64,000 bases of DNA from Pseudomonadota bacterium (GCA_019351895.1 JABBOH010000016.1:1-64000); one strand, 5' to 3'; shown: positions 46,616 to 57,061, counted from the first letter of the stretch. The notes: generated from the letters alone by a model not told the origin. Numbers and translations are program-made.

Positions 46616-47449
46616 GTGACCGCGCCGCTCGGGATCATCGCCGGAAGTGGTCCGCTTCCGGCTCAGGTGGCGCGGGCGGCTCAGGCGGCGGGGCGGGACG
46701 TCTTCATCATCGGTCTCGACGGCCACGCGGAAGCGGATCGCATCGCGCCGTTTCCGCACGCCTTCTTGCGAATGGGCGCGGCCGTGCGGATGCTCGCACT
46801 GCTGCGGGAGAAGGGATGCCGCGATCTCGTCCTCGTCGGTCCTGTCAGGCGCCCCTCCTTCCGCGACCTGCGTCCTGATGGGGAGGGCATGCGCCTTCTG
46901 ACGCGCATCGGGCGTGCGGCCTTCGCGGGCGACGACGGTCTGCTGAAGGCGGTGATCCGCGTGCTGGGCGAGGAGGGTTTTCATGTGCTCGGCGCGCATG
47001 AGGTGTTGGGCGGCCTGATCGGACGGATAGGGCTGATGACCAAAGCAGCGCCGGACGAACAGGCGCGTGCCGACATCGCCCGGGGCATCGCCGTCTGCCG
47101 GGCGCTCGGTGCCGCCGATGTCGGTCAGGGCTGCGTGGTCCAGGCCGGAGTCGTGCTGGCGGTTGAGGCGGTGGAGGGCACGGATGCCATGCTCGCCCGC
47201 TGCGGTCCGCTGGCGTGGCCCGGGCCGGGGGGTGTTCTGGTGAAGCTGGTCAAACCGGGTCAGGACCGGCGGGCCGATCTGCCGACCATCGGGGAGCAGA
47301 CCGTCCAGTGCGCTGTCAGTGCCGGGCTTCGAGGTCTCGCCTTCGAGGGCGGCGGCACGATCATCATGGATCGCGATCGCATGGTGGAGGCGGCGGATGC
47401 TGCGGGATTCTTCGTTCTTGGCCTCGGGCCGGAGGCACTGAAGGCCTGA
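46616..47449 (+). CDS. lpxI: UDP-2,3-diacylglucosamine pyrophosphatase LpxI
   Basis: A protein of about 277 residues of the LpxI (DUF1009) family, which hydrolyses UDP-2,3-diacylglucosamine to lipid X in alphaproteobacteria in place of LpxH. '[19 protein letters not shown]' opens it. The C-terminal domain has '[19 protein letters not shown]', then '[20 protein letters not shown]'. The start is uncertain (GTG 46616, or TTG 46559 overlapping lpxA). lpxB, which commonly follows, is missing. Confidence 0.92.
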   Translation: MTAPLGIIAGSGPLPAQVARAAQAAGRDVFIIGLDGHAEADRIAPFPHAFLRMGAAVRMLALLREKGCRDLVLVGPVRRPSFRDLRPDGEGMRLLTRIGRAAFAGDDGLLKAVIRVLGEEGFHVLGAHEVLGGLIGRIGLMTKAAPDEQARADIARGIAVCRALGAADVGQGCVVQAGVVLAVEAVEGTDAMLARCGPLAWPGPGGVLVKLVKPGQDRRADLPTIGEQTVQCAVSAGLRGLAFEGGGTIIMDRDRMVEAADAAGFFVLGLGPEALKA

Positions 47450-47621
47450 CCCCCAGACCGATTTCGCGGGTGCGCGGGGGCGGAGGGGCCCGCGACCACG
47501 ACCGGATCTGGCGACTTGGCATCCTGGCCCGCTGGCCTCATCTTGCGCCCGGGCGCGCCAGACCGACCGGCGTCCGATATCCCAACCCAGTCACCGGCAC
47601 CGAAAAAACAGGAAGACCATC

Positions 47622-48023
47622 ATGAGCCAGGCCCAGGATTTCAGCTATCTCCACACCATGCTCCGCGTCGGCGATCTCGAGCGCAGCATCCGCTTCTATA
47701 CCGAGAACCTCGGCATGAAGGAGCTTCGCCGGGCCGACGTGCCCGACGGCAAATATACCCTCGTTTTCCTCGGCTATGGCGACGAGAAGTCGAATACCGT
47801 CCTCGAGCTTACCTACAACTACGGCGTCGAGCACTATGAGATGGGTTCGGCCTTCGGCCATCTGGCCCTGGGCGTCTCGGACATCCACGCCACCTGCGAG
47901 AAGCTGCGCGCCGCGGGCGCGAAGATTTCGCGCGAGCCAGGCCCTGTGAAGTTCGGCACAACCGTCATCGCCTTCATCGAAGATCCGGATGGCTACAAGA
48001 TCGAGTTGATCGAGCGCAGCTGA
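47622..48023 (+). CDS. gloA: Lactoylglutathione lyase (glyoxalase I)
   Basis: A 133-residue metalloenzyme that converts the methylglyoxal-glutathione adduct to S-lactoylglutathione. The four metal ligands are all present: His11, Glu62, His80 and Glu128. '[16 protein letters not shown]' and '[16 protein letters not shown]' are typical. The 172 bases before it have no gene. The inverted repeat at 48041-48080 follows its stop. Confidence 0.95.
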   Translation: MSQAQDFSYLHTMLRVGDLERSIRFYTENLGMKELRRADVPDGKYTLVFLGYGDEKSNTVLELTYNYGVEHYEMGSAFGHLALGVSDIHATCEKLRAAGAKISREPGPVKFGTTVIAFIEDPDGYKIELIERS

Positions 48024-48040
48024 CCACAAAGCTCCGCCTT

Positions 48041-48080
48041 GGGGGCAATCCGCGGATCGGTGATCCGCGGACGATCCCCC
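48041..48080. terminator. Strong inverted repeat after gloA
   Basis: TCCGCGGATC-GGT-GATCCGCGGA (48049-48071) is a perfect 10-bp hairpin with a 3-base loop, continued by GGGGG/CCCCC across a small internal loop. It lies 18 bases after the gloA stop. Without a T-run it may still end the transcript. The rest of the 48024-48410 gap (387 bases) holds the NrdR-like boxes and no supported gene. Confidence 0.55.
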
Positions 48081-48302
48081 GGCGTCCGACGGGGACTCGC
48101 CTCACCACATCGTCTGAAGATCGGCCGGCAATTGCCACATCCCGCAGGAGAACCTTCCGGGGTGCGCGAGTCGCCCGGCTCACGCGGGCGGACGCCCGTC
48201 GAGCCTGATCACAGAATGTGCCAGCGCGCGATTCGGGTTCCAAAGACGCTGGGCTTCGGCGTAGGCTCGACTGGGCTGCGACACCAGGGCGTAGCTGTCA
48301 AT

Positions 48303-48351
48303 ATGCAACATCTTGTTGCTAGAGGGGTGTACTACCTACTAGATTTGGTTA
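48303..48351 (+). promoter_or_regulatory. Pair of NrdR-box-like sites before nrdJ
   Basis: Two 16-base sites fit the NrdR consensus acaCwAtATaTwGtgt at most of its strong positions. Box 1 (48303-48318) has the core CAACATCTTGT inside a perfect GCAACA-TCT-TGTTGC palindrome. Box 2 (48336-48351) has CTAGATTTGGT. They are 33 bases apart, close to the three helical turns usual for NrdR, and 60-108 bases upstream of the nrdJ ATG. Confidence 0.55.
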
Positions 48352-48410
48352 TCGGCGCGGTCCCTCAATGACCGGCTCCACGCCCCACCGGACTGAATGA
48401 GGACCATTGC

Positions 48411-51400
48411 ATGCGCTTTGAGAGGGAACTGACGGCCGACGCTGACGGCCGGTATGGCGAGATCGAGTTCGTCCGCGCGACGAGCGAGATCCGCAATCCG
48501 GACGGCTCCGTCATCTTCCGCCTCGCCGATATCGAGGTACCGAAGCCTTGGTCGCAGGTTGCCTGTGACATTCTGGCCCAGAAGTATTTCCGGAAGGCGG
48601 GCGTGCCGGCGTTGCTGAAGCCGGTCGATGAGCCCGGGGTTCCTGCTTGGCTGCGGCGTCATGTGGCTGACACGGCGGCGCTGGCTGCCCTGCCGGAGGC
48701 CGAACGCACCGTGGGCGAGAAAACGGCTCAGCAGGTCTTCGACCGAATGGCCGGCACCTGGACCTATTGGGGCTGGAAGGGCGGCTATTTCGACAGCGAG
48801 GCGGATGCGCGGGCCTTCCGCGATGAGCTTTGCTTCATGCTGGCGCGGCAGATGGTCGCACCCAATTCGCCGCAATGGTTCAACACCGGGCTGCATTGGG
48901 CTTACGGCATCGACGGTCCTGCCCAGGGCCACTTCTATGTCGATCCCAAGAGCGGCAAGGTTGTCGAATCCACCAGCGCCTATGAGCATCCCCAGCCGCA
49001 TGCCTGCTTCATCCAGTCGGTAGCCGATGACCTCGTGAACGAGGGCGGCATCATGGACCTCTGGGTGCGCGAGGCCCGGCTGTTCAAATACGGCTCCGGC
49101 ACCGGCTCCAACTTCTCGAAGCTGCGCGGCGATGGCGAGAGGCTGTCGGGCGGCGGCCGGTCCTCCGGCCTCATGAGCTTCCTCAAGATCGGTGACCGTG
49201 CGGCGGGCGCGATCAAGTCCGGCGGCACCACCCGCCGCGCGGCCAAGATGGTATCGGTCGATGTCGATCACCCCGATATCGAGGCCTATGTCGATTGGAA
49301 GGTCATCGAGGAGCAGAAGGTCGCGGCTCTCGTCGCCGGCTCCAAGATGACGAAGCGCCAGCTTGACGCCGTGATCGTGGCCTGCCGGGAGGCGGTGCCC
49401 GATCTGGGCGAGGCCGCTTACGACGTGGCGAAGAACGCGGGCCTCAAGGCCGCCGCGCGGCGCGCCCGCGACTGCGCGATTCCTGAGAACTATATCCGAC
49501 GCGCCATCGACGCCGCGAAGAACGGAGCCGAGAGCTTTGACTTCCGCACCTATGACACCGACTGGGACAGCGAAGCCTACCTGACGGTTGCGGGCCAGAA
49601 CTCCAACAACTCCGTGCGGCTGACGAATGATTTCGTGCAGCGGGTGCTGGATGACGGCGAGTGGGACCTCATCCGCCGCACCGACGGTCGCGTGCACAAG
49701 ACGCTGCGCGCGCGGGCCTTGTGGGACAAGATCGGTGCTGCCGCCTGGGCCTCGGCCGATCCCGGCGTGCAGTACGACACGACCATCAACGAGTGGCACA
49801 CCTGCCCGGCTGGGGGACGCATCAACGCGTCGAACCCCTGCTCGGAATACATGTTCCTCGATGACACCGCCTGCAATCTCGCCTCGCTCAACCTGCTCGC
49901 CTTCCGCCGCGACGACGGCCACTTCGACACGGCGCTCTTTACTCACTGCACGCGCATCTGGACCGTGGTTCTCGAAATCTCGGTGCTCATGGCGCAGTTC
50001 CCGTCACGCGAGATCGCGCGGCTGTCCTACGACTACCGCACGCTCGGCCTCGGCTACGCCAACCTCGGCGGACTGCTCATGGCGGCCGGCCTGCCTTATG
50101 ACAGCGACGAGGGCCGCTCGATCTGTGCCGCGGTGAGTGCGGTGATGACCGGCGTCGCCTATCGCACCTCGGCCGAGATGGCCGCGCAGCTGGGGCCGTT
50201 TGCGGGCTTTCCGGCCAATCGTGACGCCATGCTGCGGGTCATCCGCAACCACCGCCGGGCGGCGCTTGGGGGCGCGGAAAGCTATGAGGATCTGACGGTT
50301 GCGCCTGTGCCCTTCATCCGGACGCATTGCCCCGATCACGGCCTTGCCGGCGCCGTCGCCGATGTCTGGAACGAGGCGCTGGCAATGGGCGAGGCGCATG
50401 GCTACCGCAACGCGCAGGTCAGCGTCGTCGCGCCGACAGGCACCATCGGTCTCGTGATGGATTGCGACACCACCGGCATCGAGCCCGACTTCGCGCTGGT
50501 GAAGTTCAAGAAACTCGCGGGCGGCGGCTACTTTAAGATCATCAACCGCATCGTGCCCGAGGCGCTGAAGACTCTCGGCTATTCCCCTGCTCAGACCGAT
50601 CGCATCATCCGCTATGCGGTGGGTCATGGCACGCTGGTGGGCGCGCCCGCCATCAGCCACCAGACGCTGGCCGCCAAGGGGTTCACGCCGGAGGATATCG
50701 CGAAGGTGGAGGGTGCGCTCGGCAGCGCCTTCGATATCAAGTTCGTCTTCAACAAATGGACGCTCGGCCAAGACGTGCTGACCGGCGGGCTCGGTTTCAC
50801 TTCGGCCGAGATCGAGAGCCCGCGTTTCGACCTGCTGACCGCCATGGGCTTCACCCGGGCGCAGATAGAGGCCGCGAACACCTTCGTCTGCGGTGCCATG
50901 ACGCTCGAAGGCGCGCCGGAAATCGACCCGGCTCATCTGCCGGTCTTCGACTGCGCGAATCCGTGCGGCCGGATCGGCGTGCGCTTCCTCTCGGCCGACA
51001 GCCACATCCGCATGATGGCGGCCTCACAGCCCTTCATCTCGGGCGCGATCTCCAAGACCATCAACATGCCGAACGCGGCGACGGTCGAGGATTGCAAGCA
51101 GGCCTACCTGCTCTCCTGGCGTCTCGGGCTGAAGGCCAATGCGCTCTATCGCGATGGTTCGAAGCTCAGCCAGCCGCTCTCCTCGCAATTGATCGACGAC
51201 GAGGACGACGCCGAGGGGCTCGTCGCGCAGCCGGCGGCGGCGCAGGCCGTGGCAATGGCGGAGCGGATCGTCGAGCGGGTCATCCATCGCGCCGAGCGGC
51301 GGCGTCTCCCGGACCGCCGCAAGGGCTACACGCAGAAGGCCGCGGTCGGCGGGCACAAAGTCTATCTGCGGACCGGCGAATACGAGGATGGCAGCCTCGC

Positions 51401-52010
51401 CGAGGTTTTCATCGATATGCACAAGGAAGGCTCGGCCTTCCGCTCGCTGATGAACAACTTCGCGATCGCCATCTCGATCGGTCTGCAATACGGCGTGCCG
51501 CTGGAGGAGTTCGTGGAGGCCTTCACCTTCACGCGCTTTGAGCCGGCGGGGATGGTGCAGGGGAACGAGGCCATCCGTATGGCGACCTCGATCATCGACT
51601 ATATCTTCCGTGAGCTTGCCATCTCCTATCTGGCGCGGAACGACCTCGCTCATGTGGGTCCCGCCGACCTCATGCCCGACACGATTGGCAATGGCGCGTC
51701 CGAGGGTAGTCTGCCTCGCACCGGCAGCCAGACGGCGGAGCAGGCGCGGTCTGTTCTGGCGGACATCCAGCGCGGGGTCAGTTTGGGCTTCGTGCGCGGA
51801 ACGATGGGTGGCGCGATGGGCAGTGCTGCGCCGTCTGCTTTGTCGGCGCATGCCGTCGTGCCGGGTGAGGACCGGATGAGTCGCGTCCGTGAGGCGAAGG
51901 TGAAGGGCTACGAGGGCGACAGCTGCCCCGAATGCGGCAACTTCACGATGGTGCGGAACGGCACCTGCCTGAAATGCGTGACCTGCGGCGCCACGAGCGG
52001 CTGCTCATAA
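48411..52010 (+). CDS. nrdJ: Adenosylcobalamin-dependent ribonucleotide reductase (class II)
   Basis: A 1199-residue oxygen-independent reductase making deoxynucleotides. The N-terminal region includes '[15 protein letters not shown]' and the glycine-rich '[18 protein letters not shown]'. The active-site loop is Asn475-Pro-Cys477-Ser-Glu479. '[20 protein letters not shown]' binds substrate. A TSCPD domain (about 980-1085) follows, then a C-terminal zinc-ribbon-like tail '[10 protein letters not shown]' plus '[14 protein letters not shown]', whose cysteines probably also reload the active site. It carries an insert of about 100 residues after '[17 protein letters not shown]', common in alphaproteobacteria. 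Expression is probably NrdR-controlled. It needs vitamin B12. Confidence 0.97.
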   Translation: MRFERELTADADGRYGEIEFVRATSEIRNPDGSVIFRLADIEVPKPWSQVACDILAQKYFRKAGVPALLKPVDEPGVPAWLRRHVADTAALAALPEAERTVGEKTAQQVFDRMAGTWTYWGWKGGYFDSEADARAFRDELCFMLARQMVAPNSPQWFNTGLHWAYGIDGPAQGHFYVDPKSGKVVESTSAYEHPQPHACFIQSVADDLVNEGGIMDLWVREARLFKYGSGTGSNFSKLRGDGERLSGGGRSSGLMSFLKIGDRAAGAIKSGGTTRRAAKMVSVDVDHPDIEAYVDWKVIEEQKVAALVAGSKMTKRQLDAVIVACREAVPDLGEAAYDVAKNAGLKAAARRARDCAIPENYIRRAIDAAKNGAESFDFRTYDTDWDSEAYLTVAGQNSNNSVRLTNDFVQRVLDDGEWDLIRRTDGRVHKTLRARALWDKIGAAAWASADPGVQYDTTINEWHTCPAGGRINASNPCSEYMFLDDTACNLASLNLLAFRRDDGHFDTALFTHCTRIWTVVLEISVLMAQFPSREIARLSYDYRTLGLGYANLGGLLMAAGLPYDSDEGRSICAAVSAVMTGVAYRTSAEMAAQLGPFAGFPANRDAMLRVIRNHRRAALGGAESYEDLTVAPVPFIRTHCPDHGLAGAVADVWNEALAMGEAHGYRNAQVSVVAPTGTIGLVMDCDTTGIEPDFALVKFKKLAGGGYFKIINRIVPEALKTLGYSPAQTDRIIRYAVGHGTLVGAPAISHQTLAAKGFTPEDIAKVEGALGSAFDIKFVFNKWTLGQDVLTGGLGFTSAEIESPRFDLLTAMGFTRAQIEAANTFVCGAMTLEGAPEIDPAHLPVFDCANPCGRIGVRFLSADSHIRMMAASQPFISGAISKTINMPNAATVEDCKQAYLLSWRLGLKANALYRDGSKLSQPLSSQLIDDEDDAEGLVAQPAAAQAVAMAERIVERVIHRAERRRLPDRRKGYTQKAAVGGHKVYLRTGEYEDGSLAEVFIDMHKEGSAFRSLMNNFAIAISIGLQYGVPLEEFVEAFTFTRFEPAGMVQGNEAIRMATSIIDYIFRELAISYLARNDLAHVGPADLMPDTIGNGASEGSLPRTGSQTAEQARSVLADIQRGVSLGFVRGTMGGAMGSAAPSALSAHAVVPGEDRMSRVREAKVKGYEGDSCPECGNFTMVRNGTCLKCVTCGATSGCS

Positions 52011-52203
52011 CGGCACCCGTCAAGCCATACCCTCTGGGCTGGCCGACCGGTCAGACCAGAGGGAATCAGCCTTCCCGGGGCGGAGCATGACAGTCGCCGG
52101 GGGCAGTCGCGACAACGGTGACCTCGCCAAAACCCTTGAGGCTGTCGTATCACGCGCATTGGGCGGCCCAGGATCATCCGCCCGGACGGCGGAGACCTGA
52201 AGC

Positions 52204-53067
52204 ATGGACACCCTCATCAAGCACTCGCCAGAGGCGGAGGACGCGCATCCCGAACGGCGCGGCACGGCGGCCCCGTCCCAGACCTTCGAGACGCCGGGCA
52301 TCAAGCCCATGGGCCGGCCGAGCTTTACGACCCGCGCCGTCATGCGGATCGTTGCATGGATCGAGCGGCTGAACCTTCGCTCGGCAAGGCACGGCAATCC
52401 GCCCGTCTATGACCTCGAGACATTCCCCTGGGCGCGCGACCTGGAGCGGGAGTGGCAGCTAATCCGCACCGAACTCGACCGTGTTCTGGTCAGGAAGGCG
52501 GACCTTCCGAGCTTCCATGACATCTCGACCGATGTCTCCACCATCAGCACCGATGCGGGCTGGAAGACCTTCTTCCTTACCGGCTACGGCCACACCTCGG
52601 CGAACAACACGGCGCTTTGCCCGGAAACCTGGCGGATCGTGCAGAAGATCCCTGGGCTGCAGACGGCCATGTTCTCGATCTTCGAGCCGGGCAAGCATCT
52701 GCCCGCGCATCGCGGGCCCTATAATGGCGTGCTCAGGCTGCATCTCGGACTCAAGGTCCCGGACCACCCCGACAAGATCGCGATCCGCATCGACCGGGAG
52801 GTCCGCCATTGGCAGGAGGGCCGAGCGCTGATTTTCGACGACGCGTTCGAGCACGAGGCCTGGAACCACTCGGACGAGACACGCGTCGTCCTGTTCGTGG
52901 ACTTCAACAAGCCGCTGCGCTTTCCGGCCAATCTCATCAACGCGTTGCTGTTGCGGATCGCGATCTTCACCCCCTTCATCAAGGAGGGCGCGGACAATCA
53001 CTCGGCCTGGGAGAAGAAGTTCTACGCCGAGGCCGAAGCTCTTCGGAACGCCGCCAAGCCTCAATGA
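52204..53067 (+). CDS. LpxO-like aspartyl/asparaginyl beta-hydroxylase domain protein
   Basis: A 287-residue 2-oxoglutarate/Fe(II) dioxygenase of the beta-hydroxylase family that includes LpxO, which adds a 2-OH to a lipid A acyl chain. The metal and 2OG site is visible: 'HLPAHRGPYNGVLRLHLGLK' and 'LIFDDAFEHEAWNHSDETRV'. The C-terminus has a hydrophobic stretch ('LINALLLRIAIFTPF'), consistent with membrane association. The substrate assignment is family inference. The LPS genes upstream make a lipid A role sensible. Confidence 0.8.
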   Translation: MDTLIKHSPEAEDAHPERRGTAAPSQTFETPGIKPMGRPSFTTRAVMRIVAWIERLNLRSARHGNPPVYDLETFPWARDLEREWQLIRTELDRVLVRKADLPSFHDISTDVSTISTDAGWKTFFLTGYGHTSANNTALCPETWRIVQKIPGLQTAMFSIFEPGKHLPAHRGPYNGVLRLHLGLKVPDHPDKIAIRIDREVRHWQEGRALIFDDAFEHEAWNHSDETRVVLFVDFNKPLRFPANLINALLLRIAIFTPFIKEGADNHSAWEKKFYAEAEALRNAAKPQ

Positions 53068-53092
53068 CAGCAGCAAAACCCAAGGACGGATC

Positions 53093-53692
53093 ATGACGAC
53101 GAGCGCCAATTCCCGCACCGCTGACCACGAGATCGAGTCGCTGTTCCTGGAGCGTTGGTCTCCCCGGGCCTTCACCGAGGAGGAGATCCCCGAGGCCGAT
53201 CTGTTTTCGATGTTCGAGGCGGCGCGGTGGGCGCCTTCTTCCTACAACTCTCAGCCGTGGACTTTCCTTTACGCCCGCCGCGGCTCGCCCAACTGGGATA
53301 GGTTCCTGGGATTGCTGATCGAGTTCAATCAGGGCTGGGCGAAGCGCGCGGGCGCGCTCGTCATCATCGCCTCGAACTCAACGATGCTGCCGCCCGGCGC
53401 CGAGAAGCCGGTGCCCTCCCATAGCCACTCCTTCGACTGCGGCGCCGCGTGGGCGCAGTTCGCGCTGCAGGGGGCGAAGCTCGGCTGGCATGCTCACGGC
53501 ATGGTGGGCTTCGACATTCCGCGTGCCTTCGCCGAGCTTGGGCTCCCTGCCGGCTACCGCGTGGAAGCGGCCGCGGCCGTCGGGCGCCTCGCCGACAAGT
53601 CGATACTGCCCGAGTTCCTGCAGGCGCGCGAAGTCCCGAGCCCGCGCAAGCCGGTGAGCGAGTTCGCCTTCGACGGCAACTTCCGCGGATGA
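53093..53692 (+). CDS. Nitroreductase family protein
   Basis: A 199-residue FMN-dependent NAD(P)H oxidoreductase. 'FLERWSPRAFTEEEIPEADL' and 'MFEAARWAPSSYNSQPWTFL' are the FMN-binding N-terminal signatures. 'GAAWAQFALQGAKLGWHAHG' is the dimer/FMN helix. The physiological substrate is unknown. Its TGA overlaps the ATG of the deaminase gene (ATGA), so the two are coupled. An LpxO-like gene ends 25 bases upstream. Confidence 0.9.
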   Translation: MTTSANSRTADHEIESLFLERWSPRAFTEEEIPEADLFSMFEAARWAPSSYNSQPWTFLYARRGSPNWDRFLGLLIEFNQGWAKRAGALVIIASNSTMLPPGAEKPVPSHSHSFDCGAAWAQFALQGAKLGWHAHGMVGFDIPRAFAELGLPAGYRVEAAAAVGRLADKSILPEFLQAREVPSPRKPVSEFAFDGNFRG

Positions 53693-54696
53693 GTGACGGC
53701 TCCGCCGACCGGCAGCGCCTGCGCGCCTTGCCCAAGGCGGAGATCCACGTCCACCTCGAAGGCTGCTTCTCCCGCCCGCAGATCGTGGCCCTGGCAGCGG
53801 CGGCGGGCGAACCTCTGTCGCGTCCGCCCGAGGCGCTGTTCGACTTCAAGAACCTCGCCGAGTTCCTCGGCTTTCTCGACTGGAGCTGCGGGCTGGTGCG
53901 AACCATCCCGCAGGTCGAACTGATGGCCTACGCCTTTGCCGAGCGCCTCGCCGAGAACGGCGCGGGTTACGCAGATGCGATCATCAATCCGACGCATTGG
54001 CCGAGTTGGCGGTATCGCCTGCCTGAGATGATCGAGGCGCTCGATCGTGGCTTCAGGGCTGCCGAGCAGGACGGGCTCCCGCCGGTCGGGCTGTGCCTCA
54101 GCCTGCTGCGTCAGCAATCCGCCGATGAGGCGGTCGAACTACTGGACATGATGATCGCGCTGCGGAGCCCGCGCGTGGTCGCCCTGTCGATCGACGGGAA
54201 CGAGGCCTCGGCCGGGCGCACCGGGCCGCGCTTCGCCGACACCTTTCGCCGCGCCGCCGCCGCCGGTTTCCGCCGGACCGCCCATGCGGGCGAATCAAGT
54301 GGCCCGGAGGGCATCCGGGACGCGATCCGGCTGCTCGGCGCGGAGCGCATTGACCACGGCGTGCGCGCCGTCGAGGATGCCTCCTTGATGGACGAGCTTC
54401 GAGACCTCGGCCTGCCGCTGGATATCACGCCCGCAAGCAACGTCCGGCTGGGGCTCTATCCAAGTTACGAGGAGCATCCGGTCGAGCGGCTGCGGCGGCA
54501 CGGCATTCCCGTGTCGATCAGCACGGATGACCCGGAACTGCTGGAAACGACCCTCATCGGCGAATACGCGCGGATGGTGGAGACCTTCGGCTGGGACGAC
54601 GAAGTGCTGCGGTCGGTGGCGCGCACTTCGATCGAGGTGTCCTTCGCGCCGCCCGAAATCAAGCGCGACCTGCTGGCGAAGCTAGCAGCCTGGTGA
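53689..54696 (+). CDS. Adenosine/adenine deaminase family protein
   Basis: A 335-residue zinc deaminase of purine salvage. Zinc ligands are His20 and His22 ('KAEIHVHLEGCF'), a His in 'RRTAHAGESSGPEG' (with the conserved Glu nearby) and Asp in 'VSISTDDPELLETTL'. 'RIDHGVRAVED' carries the catalytic His. Whether it prefers adenosine or adenine is not clear from sequence. The ATG overlaps the nitroreductase stop. It is convergent with the flavoprotein gene. Confidence 0.9.
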   Translation: MSDGSADRQRLRALPKAEIHVHLEGCFSRPQIVALAAAAGEPLSRPPEALFDFKNLAEFLGFLDWSCGLVRTIPQVELMAYAFAERLAENGAGYADAIINPTHWPSWRYRLPEMIEALDRGFRAAEQDGLPPVGLCLSLLRQQSADEAVELLDMMIALRSPRVVALSIDGNEASAGRTGPRFADTFRRAAAAGFRRTAHAGESSGPEGIRDAIRLLGAERIDHGVRAVEDASLMDELRDLGLPLDITPASNVRLGLYPSYEEHPVERLRRHGIPVSISTDDPELLETTLIGEYARMVETFGWDDEVLRSVARTSIEVSFAPPEIKRDLLAKLAAW

Positions 54697-54712
54697 GCCT
54701 AGGCGTCGGTGC

Positions 54713-55891
54713 CTACAACGCCTGACCGGCGGCGAAGCCGCTCGCCCAGGCCCATTGGAAGTTGTAGCCGCCGAGCCAGCCGGTCACGTCCACAGCCTCG
54801 CCGATGAAGTGGAGGCCCGGCACCGTCCGCGTCTCCATCGTCCGGGATGACAGCGCGCGGGTATCGATCCCGCCGCGCGTAACCTCGGCCTTCGCATAGC
54901 CTTCGGTGCCTGATGGCGTCAGCCGCCAGCGCTTCAGCCGCTCGGCCAATGCAGCAAGCGCCCGATCAGGGGTTCCACCCAGCGGCGGCGCGTCGTCGGC
55001 GGGCGCGAGGGCTTGCGCGAGGCGTTGCGGCAAAGCCTCCGCCAGCGCCGTGCGAAGCGCGATCCGGGGACGCTCCCGTTTCCGCTCCAGCAACCACGGC
55101 AGTGCGTCCCGTTCCGGCATAAGATCGATCGTGATCTCGTCGCCGGGGGAGAGGTAGCTTGACACCTGCAGGATCGCAGGACCCGAGAGACCGCGATGAG
55201 TGAACAGCATCGCCTCCCTGAACACCGTGCGCCCGGCCGCCACGACCACCTCGCAAGCCGTGCCGGACAACGCGCGCATCATATCGACCACCGGCTCCGC
55301 GAAGGCGAGCGGCACGAGGGCGGGTGCGGGCGGCACGACGGGAACGCCGAACTGCCGGGCCACGTCATAGGCGAGGCCGGTGGCGCCGAGTTTCGGGATC
55401 GACAGGCCGCCGCTCGCGATCACCAGCGCGGGCGCGGTAAATCCGCCTTGATCGGTCTCCACCTGGAACACCCCGTCGTGGCGGAGTTGGGTCACGCGGT
55501 GAGCCAGACGCAGATCGACACGGCCAGCCGTGCATTCGCTCACCAGCATCGCCACCACCTGTCGCGCCGAGCCGTCACAGAACAGCTGACCCAAGGTCTT
55601 TTCGTGCCAGGAGATGCCATGCCGACCGAGAAGCTCGATGAAGTCCCCAGGCTGGTAGCGGCTGAGCGCGGACTTCGCGAAATGCGGATTTTGGGACAGG
55701 AAGCGCCCGGCCGGCGTCTCCCGGTTCGTGAAATTACAGCGCCCGCCGCCGGAAATGAGGATCTTGGCGCCGGGCTCGGCACCATGGTCAAGCAGCAGGA
55801 TCCGGCGACCGCGCTGCCCGGCGGTCATGGCGCACATCAATCCGGCGGCCCCCGCGCCGACGACGATGGCGTCGAAGGCCTGATCAACCAT
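54713..55891 (-). CDS. HI0933/YhiN-type NAD(P)/FAD-dependent flavoprotein
   Basis: A protein of about 392 residues of the HI0933-like flavoprotein family. The FAD site is 'AIVVGAGAAGLMCAMTAGQRG'. The family-specific 'AKILISGGGRCNFTNRE' is near 42-58. The C-terminal 'GLHFIGEAVDVTGWLGGYNF' with 'QWAWASG' closes the fold. The biological role is unknown. It begins 9 bases after perM on the same strand. A GTG at 55894 directly before the ATG is an alternative start. Confidence 0.9.
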   Translation of the reverse strand: MVDQAFDAIVVGAGAAGLMCAMTAGQRGRRILLLDHGAEPGAKILISGGGRCNFTNRETPAGRFLSQNPHFAKSALSRYQPGDFIELLGRHGISWHEKTLGQLFCDGSARQVVAMLVSECTAGRVDLRLAHRVTQLRHDGVFQVETDQGGFTAPALVIASGGLSIPKLGATGLAYDVARQFGVPVVPPAPALVPLAFAEPVVDMMRALSGTACEVVVAAGRTVFREAMLFTHRGLSGPAILQVSSYLSPGDEITIDLMPERDALPWLLERKRERPRIALRTALAEALPQRLAQALAPADDAPPLGGTPDRALAALAERLKRWRLTPSGTEGYAKAEVTRGGIDTRALSSRTMETRTVPGLHFIGEAVDVTGWLGGYNFQWAWASGFAAGQAL

Positions 55892-55900
55892 CACGGGTTG

Positions 55901-57061
55901 CTAACCTTCGAGCAGATGCCCGAAAGCTCGGAACGGGCGCAGCCGGTCGAAGATGATCTTGACGATGGCAAGCATCGGCACCGCCAGGATGGCGCCCGCG
56001 ACGCCCCACATCCAATACCAGAAGATCAGCGACAGCATGACCGCCACCGGGTTGATGGTGAAACGGTTGGCGAGCAGCATGGGCGTGATGATCTCGCCCT
56101 CGGCGATGTGGATGCCGAAATAGAGCCCTGCCGGCAGGATCGCGATCCAGGCGAACCCGGCGGTCACGATGCCGACGGCCAGGAACATCAGAATGCCGAA
56201 GAACGGTCCGAGGATCGGCACGAAGTTCAGGCAGAAGGCGACGACGCCCCACAGGATCGGTCCAGGCACGCCGCAGATCCACATCACGAGGGCGGTCGCG
56301 CAGCCCACCACGGCATTGATAATCGTGATCGTCAGCAGATAGGCGGAAAGATCGCGCTCCATGTGCATGGAGATCTCGACTGCTTCGCGCTTGTCGTCGA
56401 AGCGGGGCAGCACCTCGACAAGGCGCCGCAGGAAGGTCTCGCCGAACACCAGGAGATAGAACAGAACCAGCAGCGTCTCGAGCAGGTTGGTCGCGACCGT
56501 TCCCGTGCCGCTGAAGACGGCGGTGACCATGCTGACCGGATGCGACAGGAAGGAATCGCCGCCGTCGAGGTGGACGCCCATGGTGTCTAGCACGTGCTCG
56601 AGATGGGCGATGGGCTTCTGCAGAACCGCGAAGCGCGCCTGGAGCATCGGCCAAGCCTGCGGCAGTTGCGCGGCCCAGCGCGAGGCCGGGCTCGACAGCA
56701 GCGCGCCGAGACCGACGAAGACACCGAGAAGTACCAGCAGCGATACGAGCGCCCCGATGATCTTGGGGACGTGGATACGCTCCAGCACCTTCACCAGGGG
56801 CTGGAACAGAAGCTTGAGGACCAGCGCCAGGACGACGGGCAGAATGATGTTGCGGGCCACGTAGAGGCAGGTGAGCACCGCGATCAGGGTCAGGATGCCG
56901 AGGAACACGGTGTTCCAGTTTCGCGGTAGCGGCATTTCCTGGCTTCCGGCATCGCCGACGGTGATGCCGAGCGCCTTGCCCAGTTCGCCGCGCGGTTTTA
57001 CCCGTTCGACTGCCGGCTCGGCAGGATCCTTCACGATATCCAGCGCCGGTCGTCTCGCCAT
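55901..57061 (-). CDS. AI-2E / PerM family membrane transporter
   Basis: A 386-residue membrane protein with about eight helices. After a 50-residue cytosolic leader come 'TVFLGILTLIAVLTCLYVA' and 'IILPVVLALVLKLLFQPLV'. A soluble helical insert lies near 120-200. The C-terminal 'FVPILGPFFGILMFLAVGIV' region and 'WGVAGAILAVPMLAIVKI' are typical of the AI-2E (UPF0118/PerM) family. Substrates vary (autoinducer-2, Na+/H+, unknown). The ATG at 57061 has GGAGG five bases upstream. It is in an operon after cysK. Confidence 0.88.
   Translation of the reverse strand: MARRPALDIVKDPAEPAVERVKPRGELGKALGITVGDAGSQEMPLPRNWNTVFLGILTLIAVLTCLYVARNIILPVVLALVLKLLFQPLVKVLERIHVPKIIGALVSLLVLLGVFVGLGALLSSPASRWAAQLPQAWPMLQARFAVLQKPIAHLEHVLDTMGVHLDGGDSFLSHPVSMVTAVFSGTGTVATNLLETLLVLFYLLVFGETFLRRLVEVLPRFDDKREAVEISMHMERDLSAYLLTITIINAVVGCATALVMWICGVPGPILWGVVAFCLNFVPILGPFFGILMFLAVGIVTAGFAWIAILPAGLYFGIHIAEGEIITPMLLANRFTINPVAVMLSLIFWYWMWGVAGAILAVPMLAIVKIIFDRLRPFRAFGHLLEG

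Noticed and set aside
48039-48371. 110-codon plus-strand frame between gloA and nrdJ
   Set aside because: No ribosome site, no domain, and it runs through the strong palindrome and the NrdR-like boxes.
48024-48410. Cobalamin riboswitch before the B12-dependent nrdJ
   Set aside because: I see no B12-box-like conserved core; class II nrd genes are usually not under this riboswitch.
48339-49946. 535-codon minus-strand frame over the nrdJ start
   Set aside because: Antisense shadow of NrdJ, whose motifs are intact.
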